Shown here one piece after another: positions 25,801 through 37,800 of a stretch of 64,000 bases of DNA; position 1 is the first letter of the stretch; every line of letters begins with the position of its first letter. The stretch spans positions 1-64,000 of the forward strand of contig NZ_BDCF01000045.1 in the NCBI RefSeq assembly GCF_001613365.1, read 5' to 3'. Made by a program: the position numbers and the translations under genes. The notes under the pieces were generated by a model. It did not search any database and was not told the DNA's origin. It worked only from the letters and a program-made list of their open reading frames with translations. This DNA is from Nocardia xishanensis NBRC 101358 (GTDB lineage: Bacteria; Actinomycetota; Actinomycetes; Mycobacteriales; Mycobacteriaceae).

Positions 25801-28800
25801 GGCGCTGACCGGCGGGAGCTGGCTGCCGACCGACGACTGGGGCGCTCCGGACGCCGCGCAGGACGCGGCAATGCCCGCCGCCGCGGTGGTTGACATCAAC
25901 GCGCTCGTCACCGACACCGACGCGGGCGCGCAGCTGACCGCGTCCTTCGCCTACGCGTCCGAGATTCTCGACGCGGACGCCGTCCGCGAGCTGGCCGAAC
26001 GTTGGGTGGCCGCACTCACCGTCCTCGCCGGGCACCTGCGCGATTCGTCCGCGGGCGGCTTGACCCCGGCCGACGTCCCGCTGGTGCGGGTCACCCAGGC
26101 GGAGCTCGACATCTGGCGGGCGGAACGGCCGGGACTGGTCGACGTGCTGCCGCTCTCGCCGCTACAGCTCGGACTGCTTTTCCTCACCCAGATGTCGGCG
26201 ACCGCTGACCCCTATCTGCTCCAGCTGGCGGTGGAACTGTCCGGCGACATCGATCTCGATCGCCTCCGGCGTGCGGCGCAAGCCGTGCTGGATCGACACC
26301 CCATCCTGCGGTCCGCGTTCGGCTCGTCGGCCGCGGGTGACCCGGTCCAGTTCGTCTGCGAGCGACTGGAGGTGCCGTGGCGGGTCGTCGACACGCCGGA
26401 CACCGATCCTGCGGTGTTCTTCGCCGCCGAGCAGGGCCTCGGATTCGATCCGGCGGTGGCGCCGCTGGTGCGATTCACGGTGTACCGAGGCGCTTTCGGG
26501 CGCACCCACCTGGTGCTGACCGCGCATCACATCCTGCTCGACGGCTGGTCGATGCCGCTGCTCATGAAGGATCTGCTGATTTCCTATGCCGCGGACGGCA
26601 TTTCGTCGCCGCTGCCGGGGATGCGGCCGTATCGCGACTATCTCGCGTGGCTGGCGCACTACGACCGGGAAGCCGCGCTGCGCACGTGGAGCCGGGCGCT
26701 GGAGGGGCTGACGCCCACCAGGCTCGCCGCCGTCGTCGCGCCGCCCGTCCACACCGCCGAGGGCTACGGCGTGTGCGCCGCCGACCTGTCGCGGGACGAG
26801 ACCGCGGCCCTGTCGGCGTTCGCCGCGGCGGCGGGGGTCACCGTGAACACCGTGGTGCAGGCGGCGTGGGGCCTGGTGCTCGCGGCCTGCGCCGGACGTG
26901 ACGATGTGGTCTTCGGCGCGGTGGTGTCCGGCAGGCCGCCACAGCTCGACGGCGTCGACGACATGGTCGGTCTCTTCGCGAACACCGTCCCGGTCCGGGT
27001 CCGCTTCGAGGAAGGCGACTCGCTGCGGCAGCTGCTGACTCGCCTTCAGTCCGAACAGGTTTCGTTGCTCGACGGTCATCACGTCGGGCTGGCCGACATC
27101 CAGCGTGCGGCCGGTGCGGGCGAGCTGTTCGATTCGCTGCTGGCCTACGAGTCGTATCCCGTGGACGCCGACGGCCTGCGGCAGGCCTACGGGAAGATCG
27201 ACGGCCTGGAGATCGTCGACCTGCAAGCGGTCAACTTCACCCACTATCCGGTGGCCGTCCAGGTCGACATGGGCGCCGAGCTGCGGTTGCAAGTGCAGCA
27301 CCGGCGCGACGTCATCACCGACGCGACCGGGCACGCCCTTGCGGACCGGCTGCGTGCCCTGATCGGCGAATTCGTCGCGGCGCCGGAACGCACGGCGACC
27401 GAAACGCTGGCGCTGCTGGACGATCGCAACGATATCGTCGCGCAGACGCGGTACTGGCGCGAGGCGCTCGCCGGGCTGCCGGACGAGCTGAACCTACCCG
27501 TCGATCGCCCGAGATCCGCGGCATCCGTCACCGCGGACGGCCACATCGACTTCGAGATCGATGCCGATCTGCACCGGCGACTACAGCAGCTCGCGCGGAC
27601 GGCGGACGTGACCGTGTTCACCGTCGTCCACGCGGCATTCGCGGTCCTGCTGGCCCGACTATCGGGCGCCGGCGACATCGCGATCGGCACTCCGGTCTCC
27701 GACGGATCGGGCAACACTGTTGTTCTGCGCACCCGGGTGCGGGGTGACCTATCCTTCGGCGCCTTGCTATCCCAGGCGAAAGACGTCGCGCTACAAGCCT
27801 TCTCGCGATCCGACCTGCCTTTCGACGGTCTATCGGCGCTACTGGACCGTCCGACCGAACGTCTCCCTCTGGTGCGAACGATGTTCTCGGCGGGGGAACG
27901 TGCTCCCTTCGCGGTCGAGCCCTCCGGCGCGGCACCTTCCTCCCGACAAGACCTGTCCCTGCACATTCGAGAGCACGCGACAGGTATCGCCGCGAATTTC
28001 ACCTTCTCGCAAGCGCTGTTCGATCAGAACACCGTCCAGGTCTTCGCCGAGCGCTTCCTCCGGTTGCTCGCGGCCGCCGTGCACCGCCCGGAGATTCCCG
28101 TCGGCGACCTCCCGCTGCTCGATACGGAGGAGCGAGCGCTGCTGACCCGCGTCGCCGACGACGCAGTCATGGCCACCGGCCTCCTGCCCGACCTGTTGAC
28201 CAGAGGCGTCGCACTTGGCCGCGACCGCGTCGCGGTGCGTGACCGGAACCGTTCGATCGGCTACGGCGAACTCGACGAGCGCACTTCGCGATTGGCGCGT
28301 GTCCTGATCCATCGCGGTGTCGGTCCCGAGCGATCGGTCGCCGTCGCCCTGCCGCGCTCCGCCGACCTGGCGGCCGCGGTGCTGGCCGTAACCAAAGCCG
28401 GTGGCGCGCACGTGCCGATCGACCCGGTCCTCCCCGTGGAACGAATGCGGCACATGGTGTCCGACTCCGGCGCGGTGCTCGGCATCACCAGCGCCGAATA
28501 CGCGGATCGGCTGCCCGGCGACGTGGGCTGGCTGGTGCTCGACGACCCGGCGACCGAGCGGGAATGCGCCGCCCAGTCGCCCGCCCCCGTGACGGACGCG
28601 GATCGCCTTGCGCCGCTGCGCATGCGACACCCGGCCTACGTCATCTACACATCCGGTTCGACGGGTGTGCCCAAGGGCGTCACCGTGACCCACGCAGGCC
28701 TGGGCGGCATCCTGGACGGAACGGTGAAACAGTATCGGCTGGAGCCGCATCACCGGTTCCTGCAAATCTGCTCGCCGAGCTTCGACCCTTCGGTGCTCGA

Positions 28801-31800
28801 GTGGCTGTGCGCGTTCTCCGTGGGCGCGACGTTGGTCGTCGTGCCGCCCGGTGTGGCCGGCGGGGCCGAACTCGGCGACCTGTTGCGCGACGAGGCGGTC
28901 ACGCACACGATCATCACCCCGGCGGTCCTCGGCACGGTCGACCCGGCCGGGCTGGACGCGCTCGCGGTGGTGGCCGTCGGCGGAGACGTGACGACGCCGG
29001 AGCTACTGGCGAAGTGGCAGCCGGGCCGGCGCTACCTCAACGCGTACGGCCCGACCGAGGCGACCATCGTCACGTCGTTCGCGGAATTGTCCGCCGGACA
29101 GCGCATTACGATCGGTAAGCCGGTACACGGCATGTCAGCGTTGGTCTTGGACGCGCGGCTGAACCCGGTGCCGCCGGGTGTGGCGGGCGAGCTGTATCTC
29201 GCGGGCGGCGCGCTGGCACGCGGCTACCGCAACCGGGCCGGCTTGACCGCCGAGCGTTTCCTCCCCAACCCGTGGGGCGGACCCGGCGCGCGAATGTACC
29301 GCACCGGCGACGTGGTGCGCCTGCGTCCGGCATCCGCCTGCGTGGACGCGGGATCGCGCTCGGCGCCTTGGGATCTCGACTATGTGGGACGTGCCGATAC
29401 GCAGGTCAAGGTGCGCGGCTTCCGCATCGAGCTGGGCGAGATCGACGCGGTCCTCGCCGGACACGACGACGTCGACTTCGTGGTCACGATCGGACGGACG
29501 ATGGCGTCGGGATCGACGGCGCTGGTGTCGTACGTGCTCGCCGCGCCGGGACGCGCGGTGGATCCGGCGCTGCTCACCGAGCACGCCGCGAAGATTCTTC
29601 CGTCGCACATGGTGCCATCGGCGATCGTCGTCCTCGACGAACTCCCGTTGACCACCAACGGCAAGCTGGATCGAAAGGCGTTGCCGGAGCCGGTCTTCGA
29701 GATGGCGCCGGCTCGCGCGCCGCTCGGTCCGATCGAATCGCGCCTCGCCGAGCTGTTCGCGCAGGTGCTCGGTGTGCCGTCGGTCGGGGTGAACGACTCG
29801 TTCTTCGCGGTCGGCGGCGACAGCATCATGTCGATCCAGCTGGTGTCGCTGGCGAAGACGGCCGGAATCGTCTTCACCGCGCGCGACGTGTTCGAACACA
29901 AGACGGTGGCGGGACTGGCGCGCGTCGCGACGGTCGGCGCGGACGCGCCGCCGACGGTGCTGGCGGAATTGCCCGGCGGCGGTGTCGGGGAGGTGCCGCT
30001 GACGCCGGTGCTCGCCGAATTCCTCGCCAACGGTTCCTGCGATCGCTTCGCGCAGACCATGGTGCTCGCGCTGCCCGATGGCATCGACCGTGCCGGTCTC
30101 GTCGAGACGATCGCGGCGGTACTCGACCGGCACGAGGTGCTGCGTTCCCGCGTATGGCGGGACGACGGCCGATGGCGTTTCGAAACGCTGACGCGCGACG
30201 CGGTCGACGCCGACGAGCTGGTGATCGAGATCGACGCGACCGCCGTGGCCGACTCCGAGTTGACCCGAACGGGCAGTGCGGCAATGGCTTCGGCGCTGGC
30301 CGCCCTTGATCCGGCCGCCGCCAGGATGATCGCCTTCGCCTGGGTGCGCAGGACGGGCGCGCGGGACGCGCTCGCCGTCGCGGCACACCACTACGTCATC
30401 GACGGGGTGTCATGGCGCATCCTGATTCCCGACCTGGTGCTGGCCTGGGCGCAGCGCGCGGCGGGGCAGCGGATCGAGTTGCCCGCCGTCGGTACCTCGT
30501 TCCGGCGCTGGGCGCACGGCTTGACCGAGGCGGCCGCGGGCCGGGCAGGCGAGGCGGATTACTGGCAGCGGGTGCTGGCCACACCGGATCCGCTGCTCGG
30601 TGCGCGCACCGTCGACTGCGCGATCGACACCGAGCCGACCCTGCGATCGATCACCGTGCGTGTGCCGGTCGAGGTCACCGAGGCCATGCTGACCACGCTT
30701 CCCGCGCTGTATCGCGGCGGCGTCAACGACGGGCTGCTCGCCGCGCTGGCGCTGGCCGTGCGCGCTTGGCGGGCACGGCGCGGTGTCGACGCCCCGACGA
30801 CCCGAATCCGGCTCGAAGGCCACGGACGCGAGGAAACCGTCGTTCCCGGAGCCGATCTCACGCGCACCCTCGGCTGGTTCACCAGCATCTACCCGGTCGC
30901 CATCGACCTGTCCGGCATCGATACCGCGCAGGCGCTCGCCGACGGCGCGGTGCTCGCCGCCGTAATGAAGACGGTCAAGGAACAACTTCTCGCGGTGCCG
31001 GACAAGGGCATCGGCTTCGGCATGCTGCGCCATCTCGATCCCGGCACCGCCGGACGCCTCACCGGCGACATCGGGCAGATCGGCTTCAACTATCTCGGCC
31101 GCGCCTCGGCGGGCGGCGCCGCCGACCAGACCGACGGAAGCTGGTTGCCGACAGCCGATCTCGGCGAGATCGAGATCGAATACGATCCCGCGCTGCCCGC
31201 GGGGGCGGTGATCGATATCAACGCGATAGTCGCCGACACCGCGACCGGTCCGCTGATGGAGGCGAGCTTCCGCTACGCGAGCGGAATCCTCGACGAGGCG
31301 GCGGTGCGAGAACTCGCCGACGACTGGACCGCCGCGCTGGCCGCGGTCGCCGAGCACGTATGGCACCCGGCCGCTGGTGGCCTCACGCCCTCGGATGTGC
31401 CGCTGGTACGGGTCTCCCAGGACGAACTGGACCGTTGGCGGCGGACGTATCCCGGCCTGTCGGATGTGCTGCCGCTCTCGCCGCTGCAATCCTCTCTGCT
31501 GGTGCTCATCGAACTGCTCGCCGGGTCGGTCGACGCCTACATCATCCAATTGGCGGCCGAGCTGACGGGCGAGCTGGATACCGACCGGCTGCGCGGGGTG
31601 GCCCAGACCATCCTGGACCGGCACGCCAACCTGCGCTCGGCCTTCGTCGCCACGGCCGACGGGACGCCGGTGCAGCTGGTGGTGGACGGCATCGAGATGC
31701 CGTGGCGCATCATCGACGGCGTCGCCGATGCGGACCTGCCCCGCCTGCTGGCCGCCGAACAGCGCACCGAATTCGATCCGGCCATCGCGCCGCTGCTGCG

Positions 31801-34800
31801 ATTCACGGTGTACACCACCGATTCCGGCCGCAGCCACCTGGTTCTGACCGGCCACCACATCCTGCTCGATGGCTGGTCGATGCCGCTGCTGATGAAGGAG
31901 CTGCTCGTCCTGTACGCGACCGGCGGCGACGCGTCGCCGCTACCGCAGGTCCGCCCCTACCGCGACTACCTGCGGTGGCTGTCGCAGCAGGATCGCGCGG
32001 CCGCGGAGCGGGCCTGGTCGGAGATGCTCGCGGGCGCGACGGCGACGATGCTCGCCCCCGAGCTGACCTGGCCCGCGGCCTCGGGCGACGGATTCGGTCT
32101 GTGCGAATTCGAGCTGTCCACCGCGCAGACCGCCGAGCTGACCGCATACGCGGCTGCGGCCGAGGTCACCGCCAACACGGTGATGCAGGCCGCGTGGGGC
32201 CTGGTCGTCGCGGCAGGCACCGGACGCGACGATGTCGTCTTCGGCGCGACCATCTCCGGCAGGCCCGCCGAGCTCGACGGCATCGGCGAGATGATCGGCC
32301 TGTTCGTCGACGCGATCCCGGTCCGTGTCCGGTTCGATCAGGGCACGACCATCCGTTCCCTGATCGACGGGGTGCAGGCCGAGCAGGTGTCGCTGCTGGA
32401 TCACCACCACCTCGGGCTCGGCGCCATCCAGCGCGTCGCGGGGCAGGGCGAACTGTTCGACACGATGCTGGTCTTCGAGTCGTACCCGGTCGACGTCGAG
32501 GGCCTGCGGCAGGCGAGCGGCGCACTCGACGGAGTGCGGGTGGACGGGCTGAGCGGAGCCGACTACACCCACTATCCGATCACCGTGCTGGTCTTCCTCG
32601 GCAGCCGCACACTGGTGCAACTGAAGTACCGGCGCGACGTCGTCGCCGACACGACGGCGCAGGCCGTGGCCGACCGGCTGCGCCGGGTGCTCGGCGATCT
32701 GGTCGACGCACCCGAGCGCCGCGCCGCCGAGACCGCGCTGCTGCTCGACGTCGAGTCGGACGACGCGATCACCCGGTCCAGGTACTGGCGCACCGCGTTG
32801 GCTGGCTTGCCCGAACTCGAGCTGCCCGCGAGTGGGTCGCGCACCGCGCCGGGTGCGAACGACCGTGGGCGAGTGGACTTCTCGGTGCCCGACGAGACGC
32901 ACCGCGGTCTGCGCCTGCTCGCGGACGCGGAGGGTGTGACCTGGTCGGCGGTCGTGCGTACGGCACTGGCCGTGCTGCTGACACGGCTGTCCGGCGTCGA
33001 TGACGTCGCGATCGGATCGCCCGTGCGCGACGGCCGGTGCGCCGAGGTGGTTTTGCGCACCAAGGTGGATCGGCGCGCGCGTTTCGTCGATCTTCTGCCC
33101 GAAGCGCACCGGGTCGAGCTGGAAGGCTTCGCGCATTCCGGCATTCCGTTCGACGAGCTGGTCGATCTGCTCGGCGTGCGGCGGTCGCAGGCCCGGCATC
33201 CGCTGTTCCAGGTGGCGTTGTCGTTCCACGGACCCGCGGAAGCGGTGGGAGATCTCGCCATCTCGCTCACCGACGGTCCCACCGAACTCTTCGGTGAGAT
33301 GTGCTATACCCGTGAGCGTTTCGGTGACTTCGAGGCGGACGCGTTCGCGCAGCGGTTCGTCCGAGTGCTGACGGCGCTCGCGGAACGGCCCGACCTGCCG
33401 GTCGGCGACCTGCCGATGCTTGCCGCGGACGAGTACGAGCGGTTGACCCGGATGGGCGGCGGTTGCCCGGCCGCTGTCGGCACGCTGCCGGATCTGCTGG
33501 TCCGCGGTGTCCGCTTCGGGCGGGACCGGATCGCCGTGCGCGACGCGGGGCGGGCCTACACCTACGGTGAACTCGACGAGTCGTCCTCGCGGTTGGCGCG
33601 CGTCCTGATCGAGCGCGGTGTCGCGCCGGAAACCGTGGTGGCATTGGCGATACGGCGTTCCTATGAGATGGTCGTCGCGGTGTGGGCGGTCGCCAAGGCC
33701 GGTGGTGCGTACCTGCCGGTCGATCCGACCTATCCGGCGGAGCGGGTGCGCTACATGGTCGCCGATTCCGGTGCGGCGGTGGGCATCACCGTCGCGGACG
33801 AGGTGGCCGGACTGTCCGGCGCGGTGGACTGGCTCGTACTCGACGATCCCGCCGTGCTCGCTCGCTGCGCCGCGGAATCGGCTGCGGCCGTGACAGACAC
33901 GGATCGGCGTGAGCCGTTGCGTATGTCGCATCCGGCGTATGTGATCTACACGTCGGGATCGACAGGTCTGCCCAAGGGCGTCGCCGTCACTCACGTCGGG
34001 CTCGGCGGACTGGTCGGCCACACGGTCGACATGCTTGGGCTGGCACCGGAACACCGGATGCTGCATGTCTGTTCGCCGAGTTTCGACCAGTCGGTGGAGG
34101 AGCTGTCCAGCGCGTTCTACAGCGGCGCCACACTGGTGATCGCGCCGCCGGACACCGTCGGCGGCGCCGAACTGCACGAGCTGCTGCGCGCCGAGCGGGT
34201 GACGCACACGATCATCACGCCGACACTGCTCGGCACCGTCGACCCGGTCGGTTTGGACGACTTGGCCGTGGTGTCCGCCGGTGGCGAGGCCACCACCCCC
34301 GAGTTGGTGGCCAAGTGGCAGCCGGGCCGCCGCTTCATCAACGGCTACGGTCCGACCGAGGTGACGATCGGCGCTACCTACACGACTCTGGCCGCGGGAC
34401 AACGCGTCACGATCGGCCGCCCGGTCCCTGGCATCGGGGCGATGGTGCTCGACGAGCGACTGCATCCGGTGCCCGCCGGCGTCGCGGGCGAGCTGTATCT
34501 GGCGGGACCGGCGCTCGCGCGCGGCTATCGCGGACGCGCCGGTGCGACGGCGGAGCGCTTCGTCGCGCATCCGTGGCTGTCCGGCGAGCGGATGTACCGG
34601 ACGGGTGACCTGGTCCGATGGGTGCCCGCCGCCGAAGCCGGCGGCTGGGAGCTGGAATGCCTCGGCCGCACCGACTTCCAGGTGAAGATTCGTGGCTTCC
34701 GCATCGAACTCGGCGAGATCGACGCGGTCCTCGCCGGGTACCCGGGCGTCGAGTACTCGGTCACCATGGGACGCGAGAATCCCAGCGGAGCAACGGTGCT

Positions 34801-37800
34801 GGTTTCGTACGTGACGGGCCGCGATCTCGATGCCGACCGGCTGACGGGATGGGCCGCGCGGACGCTGCCTTCGCACATGGTGCCCGCGGCGGTCGTCGTG
34901 CTCGACGAGGTGCCACGGACCGCGGTCGGCAAGCTCGACCGAAACGCACTTCCGGAACCGGAGTTCGCGGCCCGTGCCTACCGGGAGCCGGCCACGGTCC
35001 TGGAACGGACGGTCGCCTCGGTCTTCGCCGAGGTGCTCGGCGTCGACCGGATCGGCGCGGACGACGACTTCTTCCAGCAGGGCGGCAACTCGCTGCTCGC
35101 CACCAGGGTGACCGCGCGCCTCGGCGCCGCGGTGGACGCCAGGGTTCCGGTGCGCCTGCTGTTCGCCGCACCGACCGTCGCCGGTTGTGCGCGCGAGGTG
35201 GCGAAGCTGACCGGCGCCGGAGGTCGTCCGGTCCTGGTGGCGGGCCAACGGCCGGAACGCATTCCGCTGTCGCCCGCGCAGCAGCGGATGTGGTTCCTCA
35301 ACCGGTTCGACACCGGGTCGGCCGCCTACAACATTCCGGTCGCGATTCGCTTGACCGGCGAACTCGACATCGACGCGCTGCGATGGGCGTTCACCGATCT
35401 CGTCGCCCGGCACGAGATCCTGCGCACGGTGTATCCGCAGCGGCAAGACGGACCGGTGCAGGTCGTGCTGCCGCCTGAACATCCCGATGCGCCGATACTG
35501 CGGGTACGGCCCGTGGCCGATGTGGAAACGGCTGTGGCGAAGCTGCTTTCGACGGTCTTCGATGTCACCGTCGAAGTGCCCGTGCGCGCCGTGCTCTTCC
35601 AAGCCGGTGACCGCGAATTCGTCTTGGCCATGGTCGTCCACCACATCTCCGGCGACGGTTACTCGGGCGGCCCGCTGACTCGCGATCTGGCCGCCGCCTA
35701 CGCGGCCCGTGCGCTGGGGCAGGCGCCGCAGTGGGCGCCGCTTGCGGTGCAGTACGTGGACTACGCGCTGTGGCAGCGCGCGTTGCTGGGCCGCGAGGAC
35801 GAGCCTGGGTCGCCCGCGGCCGAGCAGATCGCCTACTGGCGGCAGGCGCTCGCCGACCTGCCGGATCAGCTGGAGCTGCCGAGGGATCGGCCGCGACCCG
35901 CGGTGCAGTCCTACGCGGGCGGACAGGTGCCGCTGCGCATCGAGCCGGAAACCCATGCGGCGCTCGCGGAGCTGGCACGGGCGCGGGGCGCGACGCTGTT
36001 CATGGTCGTGCACACCGCGCTGGCGGTGCTGCTGGCCCGGCTGTCGGGCACCGACGACATCGCGATCGGCACGCCGGTGGCGGGTCGCGGCGAAGCGGCG
36101 CTCGACGATCTGATCGGCATGTTCGTCAACACGCTTGTCTTTCGCACCCGGGTGGATCCGGACGCGAGCTTCACGGAATTGCTCGAGCGCCAGCGTGACA
36201 CCGACCTCCAGGCCTTCGCGCACGCCGACGTGCCGTTCGAGCGGCTGGTCGAGGTGTTGAATCCGGCGCGGTCAACCGCCCGCCATCCGCTGTTCCAGGT
36301 GGGTCTGTCGTTCCAGAATCTGGCCGAGGTCCGCATGGAACTGTCCGGGTTGACGGTCGCCGCGTGGGAAACGGATCGGCGGCTGTCGCAGTTCGATCTG
36401 CACGTCATCGTGGCGGACGGCTACGACGAACAGGGCGCGCCGACCGGGATCGGTGGCTTCTTCACCTACGCCACGGACCTGTTCGACGAGTCGACGGTGC
36501 GGGGTTTCGCCGACCGGTTCGTCCGGCTGCTGGACGCGGTGGTCGCGGACGCTACGGCGCCGGTCGGTGCGATCGATCTGCTCGCGGCCACGGAGCGTTC
36601 TCGGATTCTCACGGCTTGGAACGACACCACCCATCCGGTGGACACGAGCGCCACATTGCCGTCCCTGCTGGACGCGGCCGTCGCCGCCGCCCCGGACGCG
36701 GTGGCGCTGATCACCGCCGACGGTGCGCGTTCGAGCTACGCGGAACTGGACGCACGCGTCAATCAGCTTGCCCGGCATCTGATTTCGCTGGGTGTCGGCC
36801 CGGAGTCGCAGGTGGCGCTCGCCATCCGGCGTTCGATGGACCTGGTCGTCGCGATGTACGCGGTGAGCAAGGCGGGCGGCGCGTATGTGCCGGTGGACCC
36901 GGATCAGCCCGCGCGGCGGTCGGAGTACATCCTGGCGACGGCGGCCCCGATCTGCGTGCTGACCGATGCCGACGCGGATTTCGCCACGTCCGTCGCGCCG
37001 GTTGTGCGGCTGGATCGAGTGGATCTGTCGGCGATGGACGCTTCGACGATCACGGACGCGGACCGCGTCGCGCCCTTGCGCGCCGAGCACGCGGCGTATG
37101 TGATCTTCACATCTGGTTCCACTGGGCGTCCGAAGGGCGTCGCGGTGTCCCACGGTGCGATCGTCAATCAGTTGCGTTGGAAGGCAGCCGAATTCGGTTT
37201 GGCCGCCGACGACGCGGTGCTGTTGAAGACGGCGGCGACGTTCGACCTTTCGGTGTGGGAGTTCTGGTCGGCGGCGACGTGCGGCGGTCGATTGGTGATC
37301 GCCGCACCCGATGGTCATCGGGATCCGGCGCACCTGAACGGACTCGTGGCGCGCGAGGGCGTGACCACGCTGCACACGGTGCCCTCCATGCTGGACGCCC
37401 TGCTGACCGGCCGGTTGCCGGATTCGCTGCGCCGGGTGCTGGCCATCGGCGAGACCTTGCCCGCCGCACTGGCGCGCCGGTTCGCGGCGGCCGCGCCGGA
37501 AGCCGCGCTGTTCAACGTGTACGGCCCGACCGAGGCGGCGGTGTCGATCACCAGCCACGCGGTGCGGCCTGCCGACGAGACGGCCGTGCCGATCGGCGCC
37601 CCGGTCTGGAACAGCCAGGTGTACGTGCTGGATTCGCGGTTGCGACCGGTGCCGGTCGGTGTGCCGGGCGAGCTCTATGTGGCGGGTGCGCAGTTGGCCC
37701 GCGGATACTTCGGCCGGGTGGATCTGACGGCGGAGCGATTCGTCGCGAACCCCTTCGAACCGGGTGCGCGGATGTATCGCACCGGCGACCTCGTCGCGTG

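Noticed and set aside
31940..36223. Very long open frame on the minus strand opposite the NRPS (more than 1,400 codons), and several others like it
   Set aside because: GC-rich plus-strand genes leave long open antisense frames. The product has no domain motifs and its codon positions mirror those of the NRPS.
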